A stretch of 64,000 nucleotides of DNA from contig DASPSJ010000059.1 in assembly GCA_035623985.1 (NCBI GenBank), positions 45,960-109,959 on the forward strand, given 5' to 3'. The notes beneath the pieces were generated by a model. The model worked only from the letters and a program-made list of their open reading frames with translations, was not told the origin of the DNA and ran no database searches. This stretch comes from DAHUYF01 sp035623985 (lineage in GTDB: Bacteria; Pseudomonadota; Alphaproteobacteria; ATCC43930; CGMCC-115725). Shown piece by piece: positions 35,956-44,786 of the stretch; within the stretch, counting starts at the first letter, position 1, and each line of letters opens with the position of its first letter. The position numbers and the translations under genes were made by a program.

Positions 35956-36301
35956 CGGCATGGATCTCAACATCGCCGTCGCCTATGGCGGCCGCCAGGA
36001 GATCGCCGATGCGGTGCAGCAGCTCCTGCGCGACGCCGCGGGGCAAGGCAAAAGCCTCGGCGAGGCCGTCGCCGCGGTCACGCCCGATGCCATCGGGCGC
36101 CACCTCTATACCGCCGGCCTGCCGGATCCCGACCTCATCATCCGCACCAGCGGCGAGATCCGGCTCTCCGGCTTCCTGCTGTGGCAGAGCGCGCACAGCG
36201 AGTACTACTTCACCGACGTGTTCTGGCCCGCTTTCCGCAAGCTCGACTTCCTGCGCGCCATTCGCAGCTTCCAGGAGCGCCAGCGCCGCTTCGGCGCCTG
36301 A
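35519..36301 (+). CDS. Cis-prenyltransferase (undecaprenyl diphosphate synthase-like), divergent
   Basis: The 260-residue protein is read from GTG 35519; ATG 35591 is an alternative. Family blocks are RHVGIILDGNRRHG (diphosphate-binding D and N), WVFSPDNFRRPPSEV and RTSGEIRLSGFLLWQSAHSEYYF. Where canonical enzymes have a GH in the R-A-x-G-H-x-A-G loop, this protein has M-Y (PRAMYRLGAEKL). It may be a paralogue with a different chain length rather than the housekeeping UppS, whose usual neighbours (frr, cdsA, dxr) are absent. Confidence 0.8.
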   Translation: MSPVLRLLYRLYEARLRRQVAGRSMPRHVGIILDGNRRHGRAHGIVKPRAMYRLGAEKLDDILDWCAELSIPAVTLWVFSPDNFRRPPSEVSGILAAIETKLATLAHDPLIHRRRVRVKAIGRLPLLPDSLLATIAEAERATAGYDGMDLNIAVAYGGRQEIADAVQQLLRDAAGQGKSLGEAVAAVTPDAIGRHLYTAGLPDPDLIIRTSGEIRLSGFLLWQSAHSEYYFTDVFWPAFRKLDFLRAIRSFQERQRRFGA

Positions 36302-36359
36302 GCGCGCTTTCTTCCGCGCCGCGCATCGGGCTTAATTGAGCAGCGAGCGGAGGCGGCAG

Positions 36360-37289
36360 ATGACGGAGAACACGGAAGACGAAGCCTCGGTCAGCGGCCT
36401 GGCGCGCGCGCTGACGGCGGGGCACTTCGTCGTCACCGCCGAGCTGGTGCCGCCGGTCTCGACCGATCCCGCCGAGGTGCTGGCCCGCGCCTTGCCGCTG
36501 AAGGGCCTGGCCACCGCCGTCAACGTCACCGACGGCGCCGGCGCGCGCCCCCATCTCTCGAGCCTGGTGGCGGCGCGCATCCTGCTCGAGGGCGGCATCG
36601 AGCCGATCCTGCAGATGACGTGCCGCGACCGCAATCGGATCGCGCTCGAAAGCGACCTGCTCGGCGCGCTCGCCTCGGGCCTGCGCAACGTTCTGGTGCT
36701 GACCGGCGATGATCCCAAGGCCGGCAACCAGCCCGAGACCAAGCCCGTCTTCGATCTCGACAGCCGCGCGCTGCTGGCGCTGGCGCGGCGCATCAGCCGC
36801 GAGCGGACGCTGCCGCCGGACCAGCCGATCAAAGGGCCGACGACGCTCTTTCTCGGCGCCAGCGACCTTCCCGTCGATCCGCCGCCCGGCTGGGTCCCGA
36901 GCGGGCTGCTGGCCAAAGCCGAGGCCGGCGCGCGCTTCATTCAGACGCAGTTCTGCCTCGATATGGGCGTGGTGCGCCGTTGGGCGGCTCGGCTCGGCGA
37001 GCACGGCCTGACCCGGCGGCTCAATTTGCTGATCGGGCTCGCGCCTCTTCCCTCGGCCCGCTCGGCGCGCTGGATGCGCGAGAAGCTCCTCGGCACCATC
37101 ATTCCCGATGCGGTGATCGCCCGGCTGGAGCAGGCGGCCGACCCGCGGCGCGAGGGCGTGGCGATCTGCGCCGAGCTGTTGCAAGAGCTGGCCACCATCC
37201 CCGGCATCGCCGGCGCGCATCTCATGGCGCCGCAGAACCCGGCGGCGATCCCCGCGGTGATCGCCGCCGCGGGCCCTCTGCCGCGCTGA
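36360..37289 (+). CDS. Methylenetetrahydrofolate reductase family protein
   Basis: The 309-residue protein starts at ATG 36360, with GGAGG upstream. The MetF-type barrel has VVTAELVPPVSTDP, AVNVTDGAGARPHLSS, EPILQMTCRDRNRIAL, NVLVLTGDDPKAG and FIQTQFCLDM, all typical. It would interconvert 5,10-methylene- and 5-methyl-tetrahydrofolate with FAD. It may be the housekeeping metF or a C1-metabolism paralogue; no metH or folate gene adjoins. It follows the prenyltransferase by 58 bp. Confidence 0.87.
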   Translation: MTENTEDEASVSGLARALTAGHFVVTAELVPPVSTDPAEVLARALPLKGLATAVNVTDGAGARPHLSSLVAARILLEGGIEPILQMTCRDRNRIALESDLLGALASGLRNVLVLTGDDPKAGNQPETKPVFDLDSRALLALARRISRERTLPPDQPIKGPTTLFLGASDLPVDPPPGWVPSGLLAKAEAGARFIQTQFCLDMGVVRRWAARLGEHGLTRRLNLLIGLAPLPSARSARWMREKLLGTIIPDAVIARLEQAADPRREGVAICAELLQELATIPGIAGAHLMAPQNPAAIPAVIAAAGPLPR

Positions 37290-37301
37290 GAGACCGTCGC
37301 G

Positions 37302-39422
37302 TCAGGCCGATGCCGTCGGCCAAAGCGGCGTGGGCGAGGCGGCGGCGCCGGCTCCGGCATCCTTCTCCCAGCCGATCATGCGTCGCAGGAAAGCGTAGCC
37401 GAGGGCGGTGAAAGCGGCGCGCTCGCGATTGTCCTTGCCATAGCCATGGCCGCCGGCGGCAGGCTCGTAGAAGAACGCGGCATAGCCCATCGCTTGCAGC
37501 TTCGCCGCCATCTTGCGCGCATGGCCGGGATGGACGCGATCGTCGCGGCGGCTGGTGGCGAGGAGGATCGGCGGATAGGCCCGGCCCGGCGCCGCAGCGT
37601 GATAGGCGGAGAGGCCGGCGAGGAATTGCCAATCGCGGGGATCGTCGGGATCGCCATATTCGGCGATCCAGCTCGCGCCGGCATGGAGCTTGGCGTAGCG
37701 GCGCATGTCGATCAGCGGAATGGTGCAGAACAGCGCGCCGAAGCGTTCGGGATAGCGCGTCAGCATGTTGGTGATGAGGATGCCGCCGTTGGAGCCGCCT
37801 TCGGCGGCGATGCGTCCGGGACGCGTCAGGCCGCGCCGCACGAGGTCGGCGGCGACCGCGGCGAAATCGTCGTGCGACAGGCGCTTGCCCGCGCGCCGCC
37901 CCGCCTCGTGCCAGGCGGTGCCGTACTCGCCGCCGCCGCGGATGCAGGCGATGACGCTGGTGCCGCCGCGCTCGAGCCAGAGCTTGCCGAGGGCGGAGTT
38001 GTAGGCCGGCAGCATCGGGATGGCGAAGCCGCCATAGCCATAGAGATGGACCGGCGCCTCGCCGGTCTCGCCCGGCGGTCCTATCTGGATATAGGGCACC
38101 GCGATGCCGTCGCTCGACACCGCTTCATGGCGCGTCACGGCGAGGCCGGCGGGGTCGAAGACCTGCGGCGCGCGTTTCAGCACCTGCGGCGCAGCGCCGG
38201 GACGGAGCAGCAAAAGCGCCGGCGGCGTCAGCGGATCCTGCGTGCTGGCGAGCAGCTCGCCGGTCGATTCCTCTTCCTCGACGTCGAGGCTCCAGACCTG
38301 CGCCGTGCCGCTTTGCGGCAGCCCGCCGATGCGTGCGCGCGCCCAGCCTTGCGCCGAGGGCGTCAGCCGCTCGAAGACCGGCCGGAGATCGTCGAGCAGC
38401 GACAGCACGAGGCTGTCGCCGCACCAGAAGAAATATTGCAGCGCCTGGCGCGGCCCCGGCTCGAACAGCCTCGCGAAGCGGCGCTCGCCGGCGAGAAAGG
38501 CGGACAGCGAGATGCCGAGCAGGCTGTCCGGCGCGTGGCGGCTGCCGCCGACCGTCCAGGGCGTGCGCGGCCGCACGACGAGCCAGTCATGGTGCCAGCG
38601 GAACCAGGCGTCGGTCGGCAGCTCGAGGCGCCGGCGCGGCCCTTCGCGGTCGCCGATCCAGGCGATGGTATCGAAGAAGCCGGGCTTCTCCACGAACCAC
38701 AGGCGCTCCTCGGCGGCGCCGCGGTCGAGCCCGGCCGAAGCGCTCATGGAGGCCGCGTCCACGGCGAAAATCACCGGCGCGTCGAGCGGCTCCGTGCCGC
38801 GCCGCCAGCGCCGCACGGTGCGCGCATAGCCGGCCTCCGTCGCCATCCCCTCGCCCAGCGCCGAGGCAAGCAGCAGCGTGTCGCGGTCGAGCCACTGGGC
38901 GTCGCCTTTGGCTTCCGGCAGGTGGAATCCCCCCGCCACGAAGCCCTGCGCGGCGAGGTCGAACTCGCGCAGCACCACGGCGTCGCCGCCGCCGCGCGAC
39001 AGGCTGAGGATGGCGTGGTCATGGCTCGCCGGCAGCGTCTCCGCGCCGGCCCAAACCCAATCCTCGCCTTCCGCGCGCGCGAGCGCATCGAGGTCGAGCA
39101 GCACCTGCCATTGCGGCTGCTCGCCGGCAAAGCTTTCGAGCGTCGTGGTGCGCCAGAGACCGCGCGGATGGTCCGCATCCTTCCAGAAATTGAACAGGCG
39201 CGCGCCGCGCCGGGCGATGCCGGGAATGTTGTCGGGCCGGTCGAAAATGGCAGCCAGCAGGTCGCGGTCGGCGGCAAAGCGCGCATCGCCGAAGCGGCCG
39301 AGGCTCGCCCGGTTCTGCGCTTCCACCCAGGCAAGCGCCCGCGCGCCCTCGACCTCCTCGAGCCAGAGATAGGGGTCGTCATCGGGCGCCGCGAGCGTCG
39401 GGCGGGGGTCGGCTTCCGGCAT
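37302..39422 (-). CDS. Prolyl oligopeptidase family (S9) serine peptidase
   Basis: The 706-residue protein is read from ATG 39422; the open frame extends 13 codons further. An N-terminal propeller-like half (DDDPYLWLEEVEGARALAWV at the start) is followed by an alpha/beta-hydrolase half. The nucleophile serine lies in AAEGGSNGGILI, the aspartate in TSRRDDRVHPGHA and the histidine in AAGGHGYGKDN. There is no signal peptide, so it is cytosolic. It is convergent with the metF-like gene, with a 12-bp gap. Confidence 0.92.
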   Translation of the reverse strand: MPEADPRPTLAAPDDDPYLWLEEVEGARALAWVEAQNRASLGRFGDARFAADRDLLAAIFDRPDNIPGIARRGARLFNFWKDADHPRGLWRTTTLESFAGEQPQWQVLLDLDALARAEGEDWVWAGAETLPASHDHAILSLSRGGGDAVVLREFDLAAQGFVAGGFHLPEAKGDAQWLDRDTLLLASALGEGMATEAGYARTVRRWRRGTEPLDAPVIFAVDAASMSASAGLDRGAAEERLWFVEKPGFFDTIAWIGDREGPRRRLELPTDAWFRWHHDWLVVRPRTPWTVGGSRHAPDSLLGISLSAFLAGERRFARLFEPGPRQALQYFFWCGDSLVLSLLDDLRPVFERLTPSAQGWARARIGGLPQSGTAQVWSLDVEEEESTGELLASTQDPLTPPALLLLRPGAAPQVLKRAPQVFDPAGLAVTRHEAVSSDGIAVPYIQIGPPGETGEAPVHLYGYGGFAIPMLPAYNSALGKLWLERGGTSVIACIRGGGEYGTAWHEAGRRAGKRLSHDDFAAVAADLVRRGLTRPGRIAAEGGSNGGILITNMLTRYPERFGALFCTIPLIDMRRYAKLHAGASWIAEYGDPDDPRDWQFLAGLSAYHAAAPGRAYPPILLATSRRDDRVHPGHARKMAAKLQAMGYAAFFYEPAAGGHGYGKDNRERAAFTALGYAFLRRMIGWEKDAGAGAAASPTPLWPTASA

Positions 39423-39494
39423 GATGGAGTTGTTATCACCGCCGCGCCGCCGCCTGTCCACCCGCCGGCCCGGCCCGCGCGGGGCCGGGCGCGG

Positions 39495-41510
39495 TCAGGC
39501 GGCCCGGATCCGCGACACGAACTGATGCACGTCCTGGCGGAGGCTGTCGGACTGGCTCGCGAGGGCGGCGGCGGCATGCAGTACTTGATGCGCGGCGGAG
39601 CCGGTATCGACCGCCGCGCGCATCACGCCGGCGAGGTTCATGGTGGCCTCCTGCGCGCCCGACACCGCTTGCTGCACGGTATGCGTGATCTCCCGGGCGG
39701 CCGTCCCCTGTTTCCCGACGGAAGCGGCGATGCCGGAGGCGATCGTGCTGACCTCTTGAATGGTGGCGGCGATGCGGTCGATGGCCGCCACCGTTTGGCC
39801 GGTTACTTCGCGCATCCCGGCGATCTGCGCTTCGATGTCCTTGGTCGCCTTGGCGGTCTGGTTGGCCAGCGCCTTGACCTCGCTGGCCACCACGGCGAAG
39901 CCCTTGCCGGCTTCGCCGGCGCGCGCCGCCTCGATCGTGGCGTTGAGCGCCAGCAGGTTGGTCTGGGCGGCGATCGTGCCGATGATCTCGATCACCTTGC
40001 CGACCTTCGCCGCCGCTTCGGCGAGGCTGCGCACCGTCTCGCTCGTCCCGCGCGCTTCCTCGACGGCCTTGCCGGCGATGTCGGTCGATTGCGCGGCTTG
40101 CCTGCCGATGTCGCCGATCGACTGCGACAGCTCGCCCGCCGCGGCGGCGACGGTCTGCACGTGGCTGGTGGTCTGCTCCGAGGCGCCGGCGACCGCGGTC
40201 GACTGGCGCGTCGTCTCTTCGGCCGTCGCCGCCATCGCGGTCGCCGTGTCCCGCATCTCGTTCGCCGCGATCGAAAGAGTCTCGACCACGGTCCTTACCG
40301 CCGCCTCGAAACCGTCGGCGAGCTGCCGCCGCTCGTCGCGCCGCCGCGCCGAGGCGGAGCGCTGCTCTTCCTGGAGCCGCTGATTCTCAAGCGCGTTCTC
40401 CTTGAACACGGCGACCGCCCGCGCCATCTCGCCGATCTCGTCCCGGCCGTCGGCGCCGCCGATCGCGACGCCGGTGTCACCTTCGGCCAGCCGCCGCATG
40501 GTCGCGATCATCGCGTTCATCGGCGAGGTGATGCTGCGCCCGATCCACCAGGCGAGGGTCACGCCGAGCAGGATGCAACCGGCGGCGAGGCCGAGCATCA
40601 GCATTTGCGACCGCGTCATCTCCGCCTTGGACGCCTCGCGCGCCTGAAGCTGGCCTTTCACCGCCTCGTCGCGGATGCGCTGGGCCGCCTGCAGCATGGT
40701 CTGGCCCGCCGGCTGGAGCTGCTTGCCAACGACGTCATCGGCCTTGGCGGCGACCGCCAGGAGCGCGCCGAGGCTTTGCGCATAGGCCGCATAGGGTTTG
40801 GCCAGGGCCTCGATCTGCGATTTGACGCCGGCGTCGTCGGCCTGCTCGGCGGCGTCCTTGAGCGTGGAGTCCAGCTTTTTTTCGAGTTCGGCCAGAGGCG
40901 GCACAAGCGCGTCGTCTTGCCGGGCGACGTATTTTTCGACCTGGTCCCTGAGCGCTGCGAACTGATCCTGCGCCGCCTCCACGAAGGCGGCGCCGCTCAG
41001 CTCGCCCGCCTTCTTCGCGGCGGCGATGGCGGCGGCGATCGCCTGCGCCGCCGCATCGCCGTCCGCGGGCAGCGTTTCGGCGACGAGGTGCCGGCGTTGG
41101 CTGTGAAGCTGAACCACGGTGTCGAGCTTTGCGCCATAGGCCGCGACGCTCCCCTCGAGCGCGCTCACCGCCTGCCGCCGCTCGGGCTCGGCGAGCCGGG
41201 CGAGAAGCTCGCGGATCTCTGTCGCCAGCCGCTCCTTGGCCGCCGCCGCGCCGCGCGCGTCGACCTCGCTGCCGGTTGCGACGAGCTGATGGGCGCCGCG
41301 GTCGAAGTCGCCGATGTCGTTTTCGATCCGCAGGATCTCGGTGGTGATCGCGGTTTCCCGCTCGTAATCGTCGAAACGGTCGAGCACCCAGAGAGAGGCG
41401 AGACCGCTCGCGACGCCCATCGCGACCACCAAGACGAGAACGAAGGCGAAGCCGCCGAAGATCCTGGTCGAGATCTTCAGCCGATCGAGGCCGATAGCAT
41501 CGAGAAACAT
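39495..41510 (-). CDS. Methyl-accepting chemotaxis protein with large helical sensor
   Basis: The 671-residue receptor is read from ATG 41510 (MFLDAIGLDRLKIS); the frame is open 37 codons further. TM1 is at about 12-38, a long alanine-rich helical periplasmic region of about 270 residues follows, then TM2 (LMLGLAAGCILLGVTLAWW), HAMP, and the signalling domain with tip GTIAAQTNLLALNATIEAAR. The C-terminus is FVSRIRAA. The ligand domain resembles four-helix bundle types but is longer than usual. Confidence 0.88.
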   Translation of the reverse strand: MFLDAIGLDRLKISTRIFGGFAFVLVLVVAMGVASGLASLWVLDRFDDYERETAITTEILRIENDIGDFDRGAHQLVATGSEVDARGAAAAKERLATEIRELLARLAEPERRQAVSALEGSVAAYGAKLDTVVQLHSQRRHLVAETLPADGDAAAQAIAAAIAAAKKAGELSGAAFVEAAQDQFAALRDQVEKYVARQDDALVPPLAELEKKLDSTLKDAAEQADDAGVKSQIEALAKPYAAYAQSLGALLAVAAKADDVVGKQLQPAGQTMLQAAQRIRDEAVKGQLQAREASKAEMTRSQMLMLGLAAGCILLGVTLAWWIGRSITSPMNAMIATMRRLAEGDTGVAIGGADGRDEIGEMARAVAVFKENALENQRLQEEQRSASARRRDERRQLADGFEAAVRTVVETLSIAANEMRDTATAMAATAEETTRQSTAVAGASEQTTSHVQTVAAAAGELSQSIGDIGRQAAQSTDIAGKAVEEARGTSETVRSLAEAAAKVGKVIEIIGTIAAQTNLLALNATIEAARAGEAGKGFAVVASEVKALANQTAKATKDIEAQIAGMREVTGQTVAAIDRIAATIQEVSTIASGIAASVGKQGTAAREITHTVQQAVSGAQEATMNLAGVMRAAVDTGSAAHQVLHAAAALASQSDSLRQDVHQFVSRIRAA

Positions 41511-41833
41511 GACCGGGTGCACCGTTTTTCCAGGGACGCGGGGTTCATCGGCGGCGGTAGCGACCGGCATGAGAGGCAGGTTGCCGCCCGCGCGGCTGTC
41601 CCCCCAGCCAGGCGGCTGCACACCCGGGCATGATCGAACCGGGAAAAGGTTTAGCTTCGGTTAGCTTCCCAAGGCGCGTCACAAAGCCGGCTTCAGGATG
41701 TGCGCCTGGCGTCGGGCTTGCCGGTGGCCCTTGCACCGTTTCGAGCCGGGCGAGGCGACGGGCAGCAGGTTTTGCGTGCTCTCGGTCCTCGGCAAAACCA
41801 CAATGCCGGGACAGGCCGCGGATCGAATACCAC

Positions 41834-41862
41834 TTGACATACAGTCGCGATAACGGTGTAGC
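41834..41862 (+). promoter_or_regulatory. Weak candidate promoter in AT-rich spacer
   Basis: TTGACA at 41834-41839 is followed after 17 bp by TGTAGC, or after 19 bp by TAGCAT. The surrounding 50 bp are AT-rich for this genome. It would read toward the LuxR-HTH fragment and the C26 gene. Spacing and -10 match are imperfect. Confidence 0.3.
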
Positions 41863-41946
41863 ATAAATCGTAAAGCTATTATTAATTGTCCGGACGGGAG
41901 ACGGGCCGATCACGCTCTTGCCGGACGGTTCGAGGTTCTCGGATGG

Positions 41947-42159
41947 ATGGCGCAGGGCAAGACCTGCTGGGAGGCCGCGGTCATCATGAAGTGCAGTGAA
42001 GCGACCGTGAGCCATCGCCTCGTAGAGCCGTTCCGAAAATTCGACGCCAGGAAGCAAGTCCAGACCGTCTCGCGCGCGCTGAGCCCTGAGGTCTTGGAAC
42101 GCCGAAGCCGGCCGGCCGCGGCCGGCGGGCGGGCGCGAGGGGCTTTCGAAAGCCCATAA
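41947..42159 (+). pseudogene. LuxR-type helix-turn-helix fragment, N-terminus missing
   Basis: The frame encodes FEVLGWMAQGKTCWEAAVIM, then KCSEATVSHRLVEPFRKFDA and RKQVQTVSRAL, a clear LuxR/GerE-type HTH. The frame stays open upstream to a TAA at 41851 but contains no ATG, GTG or TTG, and no autoinducer-binding or receiver domain precedes it. Either a remnant of a LuxR regulator or an HTH-only protein translated from 41947, which would cut off the first helix. The last about 20 codons look degraded. Confidence 0.55.
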
Positions 42160-42199
42160 GCGGTTGCCACGCAATACCCGGCCGAGGTGGGGAAATGAC

Positions 42200-42997
42200 A
42201 TGAGACCAATCATCGGGGTGTCTGCTTCGCGAGTGACCAACGAGGATGTCGACTATGACGCCGCGCGGTGCCGCTATCTCTCCGCCGCTTACGAGCTGGC
42301 CGAAGGCCTGCCGGTGATCCTGCCCAATTTCGTGAGAGACGATGAGGCCGCCGCCAATGTGCTGCAGATCCTGGACGGCCTCATCCTTGCCGGCGATCGC
42401 CCCGAGGCGGCGGCGGAAAGATCCGGCGCCGTGCCGCGGGCGAACGGCACCCGGCTCGATCCGGCGCGCGATCTGACGGCGCCGTCGCTCCTCCCTTCGG
42501 CTCTGGAAGCCGGCATCCCGATTCTCGCGATCGGTCGGGGATTGCACGAGCTGAACCTGTACCTCGGCGGGGATTTGCACGAGGACCTTGCCGCCGAGGG
42601 CGGTTTCCTCAGGCACCATGAGGACGAGACGCCCGCGCGCGACGGCCGGCACCATCCGCGCCACGACCTGCACGTCACGGGCGGCCTGCTGCGCGAGATC
42701 GCCGGCAGCGACGCGATCACGGTGAACTCGCTTCACCGGCGCGGCTTGCGGACGGTAGCGCCCGGGCTTCAGGTCCAGGGCAAGGCGCCGGACGGACTCG
42801 TCGAGGCGGTTTCCGTTCTCGATGCGACCGCGTTTGCGCTCGGCGTCCAATGGCATCCGGAATGGTGCGCTCACGGCGACGAGGTCTCGCGCTCGATCTT
42901 CCGCGCCTTCGGCGCCGCCTGCCGCAAGCACCGCTTCCGGTCGCGCGAGCGCATCGAGCCCTTGGGACCGCTGCCCCGCTACCTCAAGGTAAGATAA
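42200..42997 (+). CDS. Peptidase C26 / class I glutamine amidotransferase-like protein lacking the catalytic cysteine
   Basis: The 265-residue protein starts at ATG 42200. It follows the PuuD-type gamma-glutamyl-GABA hydrolase fold: LDGLILAGD near 58, IPILAIGRGLHELNLYLGG near 106 and LGVQWHPEW near 214. H219 and E221 of the triad are present. The elbow that normally reads G-I-C-R-G reads A-I-G-R-G: the nucleophile position is G112 (codon GGT, one base from TGT). Thiol hydrolysis is therefore unlikely. A regulatory or binding role, or decay, are the alternatives. Confidence 0.82.
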   Translation: MRPIIGVSASRVTNEDVDYDAARCRYLSAAYELAEGLPVILPNFVRDDEAAANVLQILDGLILAGDRPEAAAERSGAVPRANGTRLDPARDLTAPSLLPSALEAGIPILAIGRGLHELNLYLGGDLHEDLAAEGGFLRHHEDETPARDGRHHPRHDLHVTGGLLREIAGSDAITVNSLHRRGLRTVAPGLQVQGKAPDGLVEAVSVLDATAFALGVQWHPEWCAHGDEVSRSIFRAFGAACRKHRFRSRERIEPLGPLPRYLKVR

Positions 42998-43134
42998 GGC
43001 GGGCTGCGCCCCCTTCGCGCCGAGAGCCCTGCTCGAGGCTGCCGCACAACCTGGCGTTGCCTTCGTAACGAAAAGTCGCCATGATAGGCGGTGCCAACGG
43101 ACGAGACGCGGGCATCATCGAAGGGGGCGCGGCC

Positions 43135-43848
43135 ATGGCAAGAGCACGAACCAGGCGACCGACGACGCGGTCGGCCAGCAACGCCGTCAAAGATTCATCG
43201 CAGAGCCTGCAAGGCTTCGATCTTCTCGACCTCGCGCAATACACGCAGGAGAAGGCCTATTCGGCGACGGCGAGCAAGGACTTCCACCTGTTCTTCGTGG
43301 GGCGCGACGACGTCCACGACATCTTGAAATACGTGCTGTCGCGCGTGCGGGTGTCCTTGTACCTGAACATGTTCGGCTATGACGACGAGGAGCTCAACGC
43401 CATCCTGATGGCGAAAGTGCTGGATCCGAACGTCACCATGCTGATCACGCTGGACAAGAGTCAGGCCGGCGGCAAGCACGAGAAGGCGTTGCTGGACGCC
43501 GATCGACAACACGAACTGGCCGCCTTCAACACCCACTTCGCCATCGGCCAATCTTCGACGCACCAGATCAGCCACACCAAGGGCTTCGTGGCGGACGGCG
43601 TGGTGGGCGGCGAGGGATCGGTGAATTGGTCCGCCGCGGGGGAAGGCACCTTCGTCGTCACGGGAACGCCGGGCGGGCGCGGCTACAAGGCGCAGAACAA
43701 CACCCAGACGATCTTCACCGATGCGGACTCCGTGAAACGCTTCCAGGCGGAGCTGATCGCCGAGCACATGGTGGCGCAAAACCAGCAGGAGCAGATCACG
43801 CCCAACGCGCGGCGGCGGCAGCGGCGGCTGCGCGTCGCCAAGGGCTAG
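43135..43848 (+). CDS. Phospholipase D-like protein with single HKD motif
   Basis: The 237-residue protein starts at ATG 43135, with AAGGGGG upstream; an ATG at 43081 has a weaker site. One HKD motif is seen: H147-x-K149-x4-D154 followed by GGEGSVNWS, the pattern of Nuc/BfiI-type enzymes that act as dimers. The N- and C-termini are strongly basic (RARTRRPTTR and RRRQRRLRVAKG), suggesting nucleic-acid binding. There is no signal peptide. It may be a nuclease or phosphodiesterase; the substrate is unknown. Confidence 0.8.
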   Translation: MARARTRRPTTRSASNAVKDSSQSLQGFDLLDLAQYTQEKAYSATASKDFHLFFVGRDDVHDILKYVLSRVRVSLYLNMFGYDDEELNAILMAKVLDPNVTMLITLDKSQAGGKHEKALLDADRQHELAAFNTHFAIGQSSTHQISHTKGFVADGVVGGEGSVNWSAAGEGTFVVTGTPGGRGYKAQNNTQTIFTDADSVKRFQAELIAEHMVAQNQQEQITPNARRRQRRLRVAKG

Positions 43849-43938
43849 CCGGCCCGCGGGACCGCCGGCCGACCGGGTCACGCCGGCGCGAGCGCGGTCC
43901 GTCGAGCGGAGGCGGGCGAAGCATCAGGAGGCACGGCA

Positions 43939-44505
43939 ATGCCAGCGACCAAGATCATGCTCATACGCCACGCGGAAAAGCCGAGCGAGGACGGCAAGGT
44001 GAAAGGCGTGTCGGCGGCGGGCGCGCCGGACCCCGAAGAGCTTATCGTGCGCGGCTGGCAACGCTCGGGCGCCCTCGTCCGCTTCTTCGCGCCGCGCGAT
44101 GGCACCTTCGCCGACCGGCGGCTGGCGACGCCCCGCGTCATTTTCGCCTCCGCGGTCGCCAAGCACAGCAACAGCCTGCGGCCGCAGCACACGGTGCTGG
44201 AGCTGGCGACGGTATTGAAGCTGAAGCTCGACTTGCGCCATGCCAAGGACGACGAGAAGGCCCTGGTCGCCGATGCCCTCGCCGCGGAAGGGCCGGTGCT
44301 GATCGCCTGGGAGCACGAGGCGATTCCCGACATCGCGAACCGCATCCTTGGCAACAGCACGAGTTGCCCGCAGAAATGGCCGGGCGCGCGCTTCGATCTC
44401 GTCTGGGTTCTCGATCGCCCCTCCGCCGCGGGCGGCTGGAGCTTCGCCCAGGTGCCGCAACTGCTCCTGTCGGGAGACAGCGCCGAGCCGATCGCGGCGG
44501 CATGA
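43939..44505 (+). CDS. Histidine phosphatase superfamily protein
   Basis: The 188-residue protein has AGGAGG before ATG 43939. The catalytic RHAEKP motif has R10 and nucleophile H11, and a second histidine H126 lies in AWEHEAIPD. The protein is short and lacks extra domains. It lies 90 bp after the PLD-like gene in the same direction. The substrate is not predictable from sequence. Confidence 0.82.
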   Translation: MPATKIMLIRHAEKPSEDGKVKGVSAAGAPDPEELIVRGWQRSGALVRFFAPRDGTFADRRLATPRVIFASAVAKHSNSLRPQHTVLELATVLKLKLDLRHAKDDEKALVADALAAEGPVLIAWEHEAIPDIANRILGNSTSCPQKWPGARFDLVWVLDRPSAAGGWSFAQVPQLLLSGDSAEPIAAA

Positions 44506-44522
44506 CCGGGAAGGGCAATCTT

Positions 44523-44549
44523 AAGCCGCACCCATAATTTTAGCGGCTT
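44523..44549. terminator. Hairpin after the histidine phosphatase gene
   Basis: AAGCCGC (44523-44529) and GCGGCTT (44543-44549) form a perfect 7-bp stem with a 13-base AT-rich loop, 18 bp past the stop codon. There is no T-run, so termination would be weak. The rest of 44550-44786 shows no gene. Confidence 0.4.
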
Positions 44550-44786
44550 GCAATTGGATCTCGTCCCTGAAGCCTCCCGGGCGGGTCGCGTTGTGCTATT
44601 CGATATCGAGTCAATTCGCGGGCGCATAGAGGCGATCGAAGCTCTGGTCGCCGATGCCGCCGGAGATTAAGCGGCCATTCCACGCGCGGCCTCGATATCC
44701 TGGCCGGCGAGGTCGTCCGCCGGTCGACGCCGTTGTTAAGCGACGCCCTCCCCAGGCGGCCCTCCCGCCGCATCGGCCGTCGAGCC

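Noticed and set aside
37446..41633. 1395-codon plus-strand open frame
   Set aside because: Antisense shadow of the S9 peptidase and an MCP gene; composition is low-complexity Arg/Ala/Gly without recognisable motifs.
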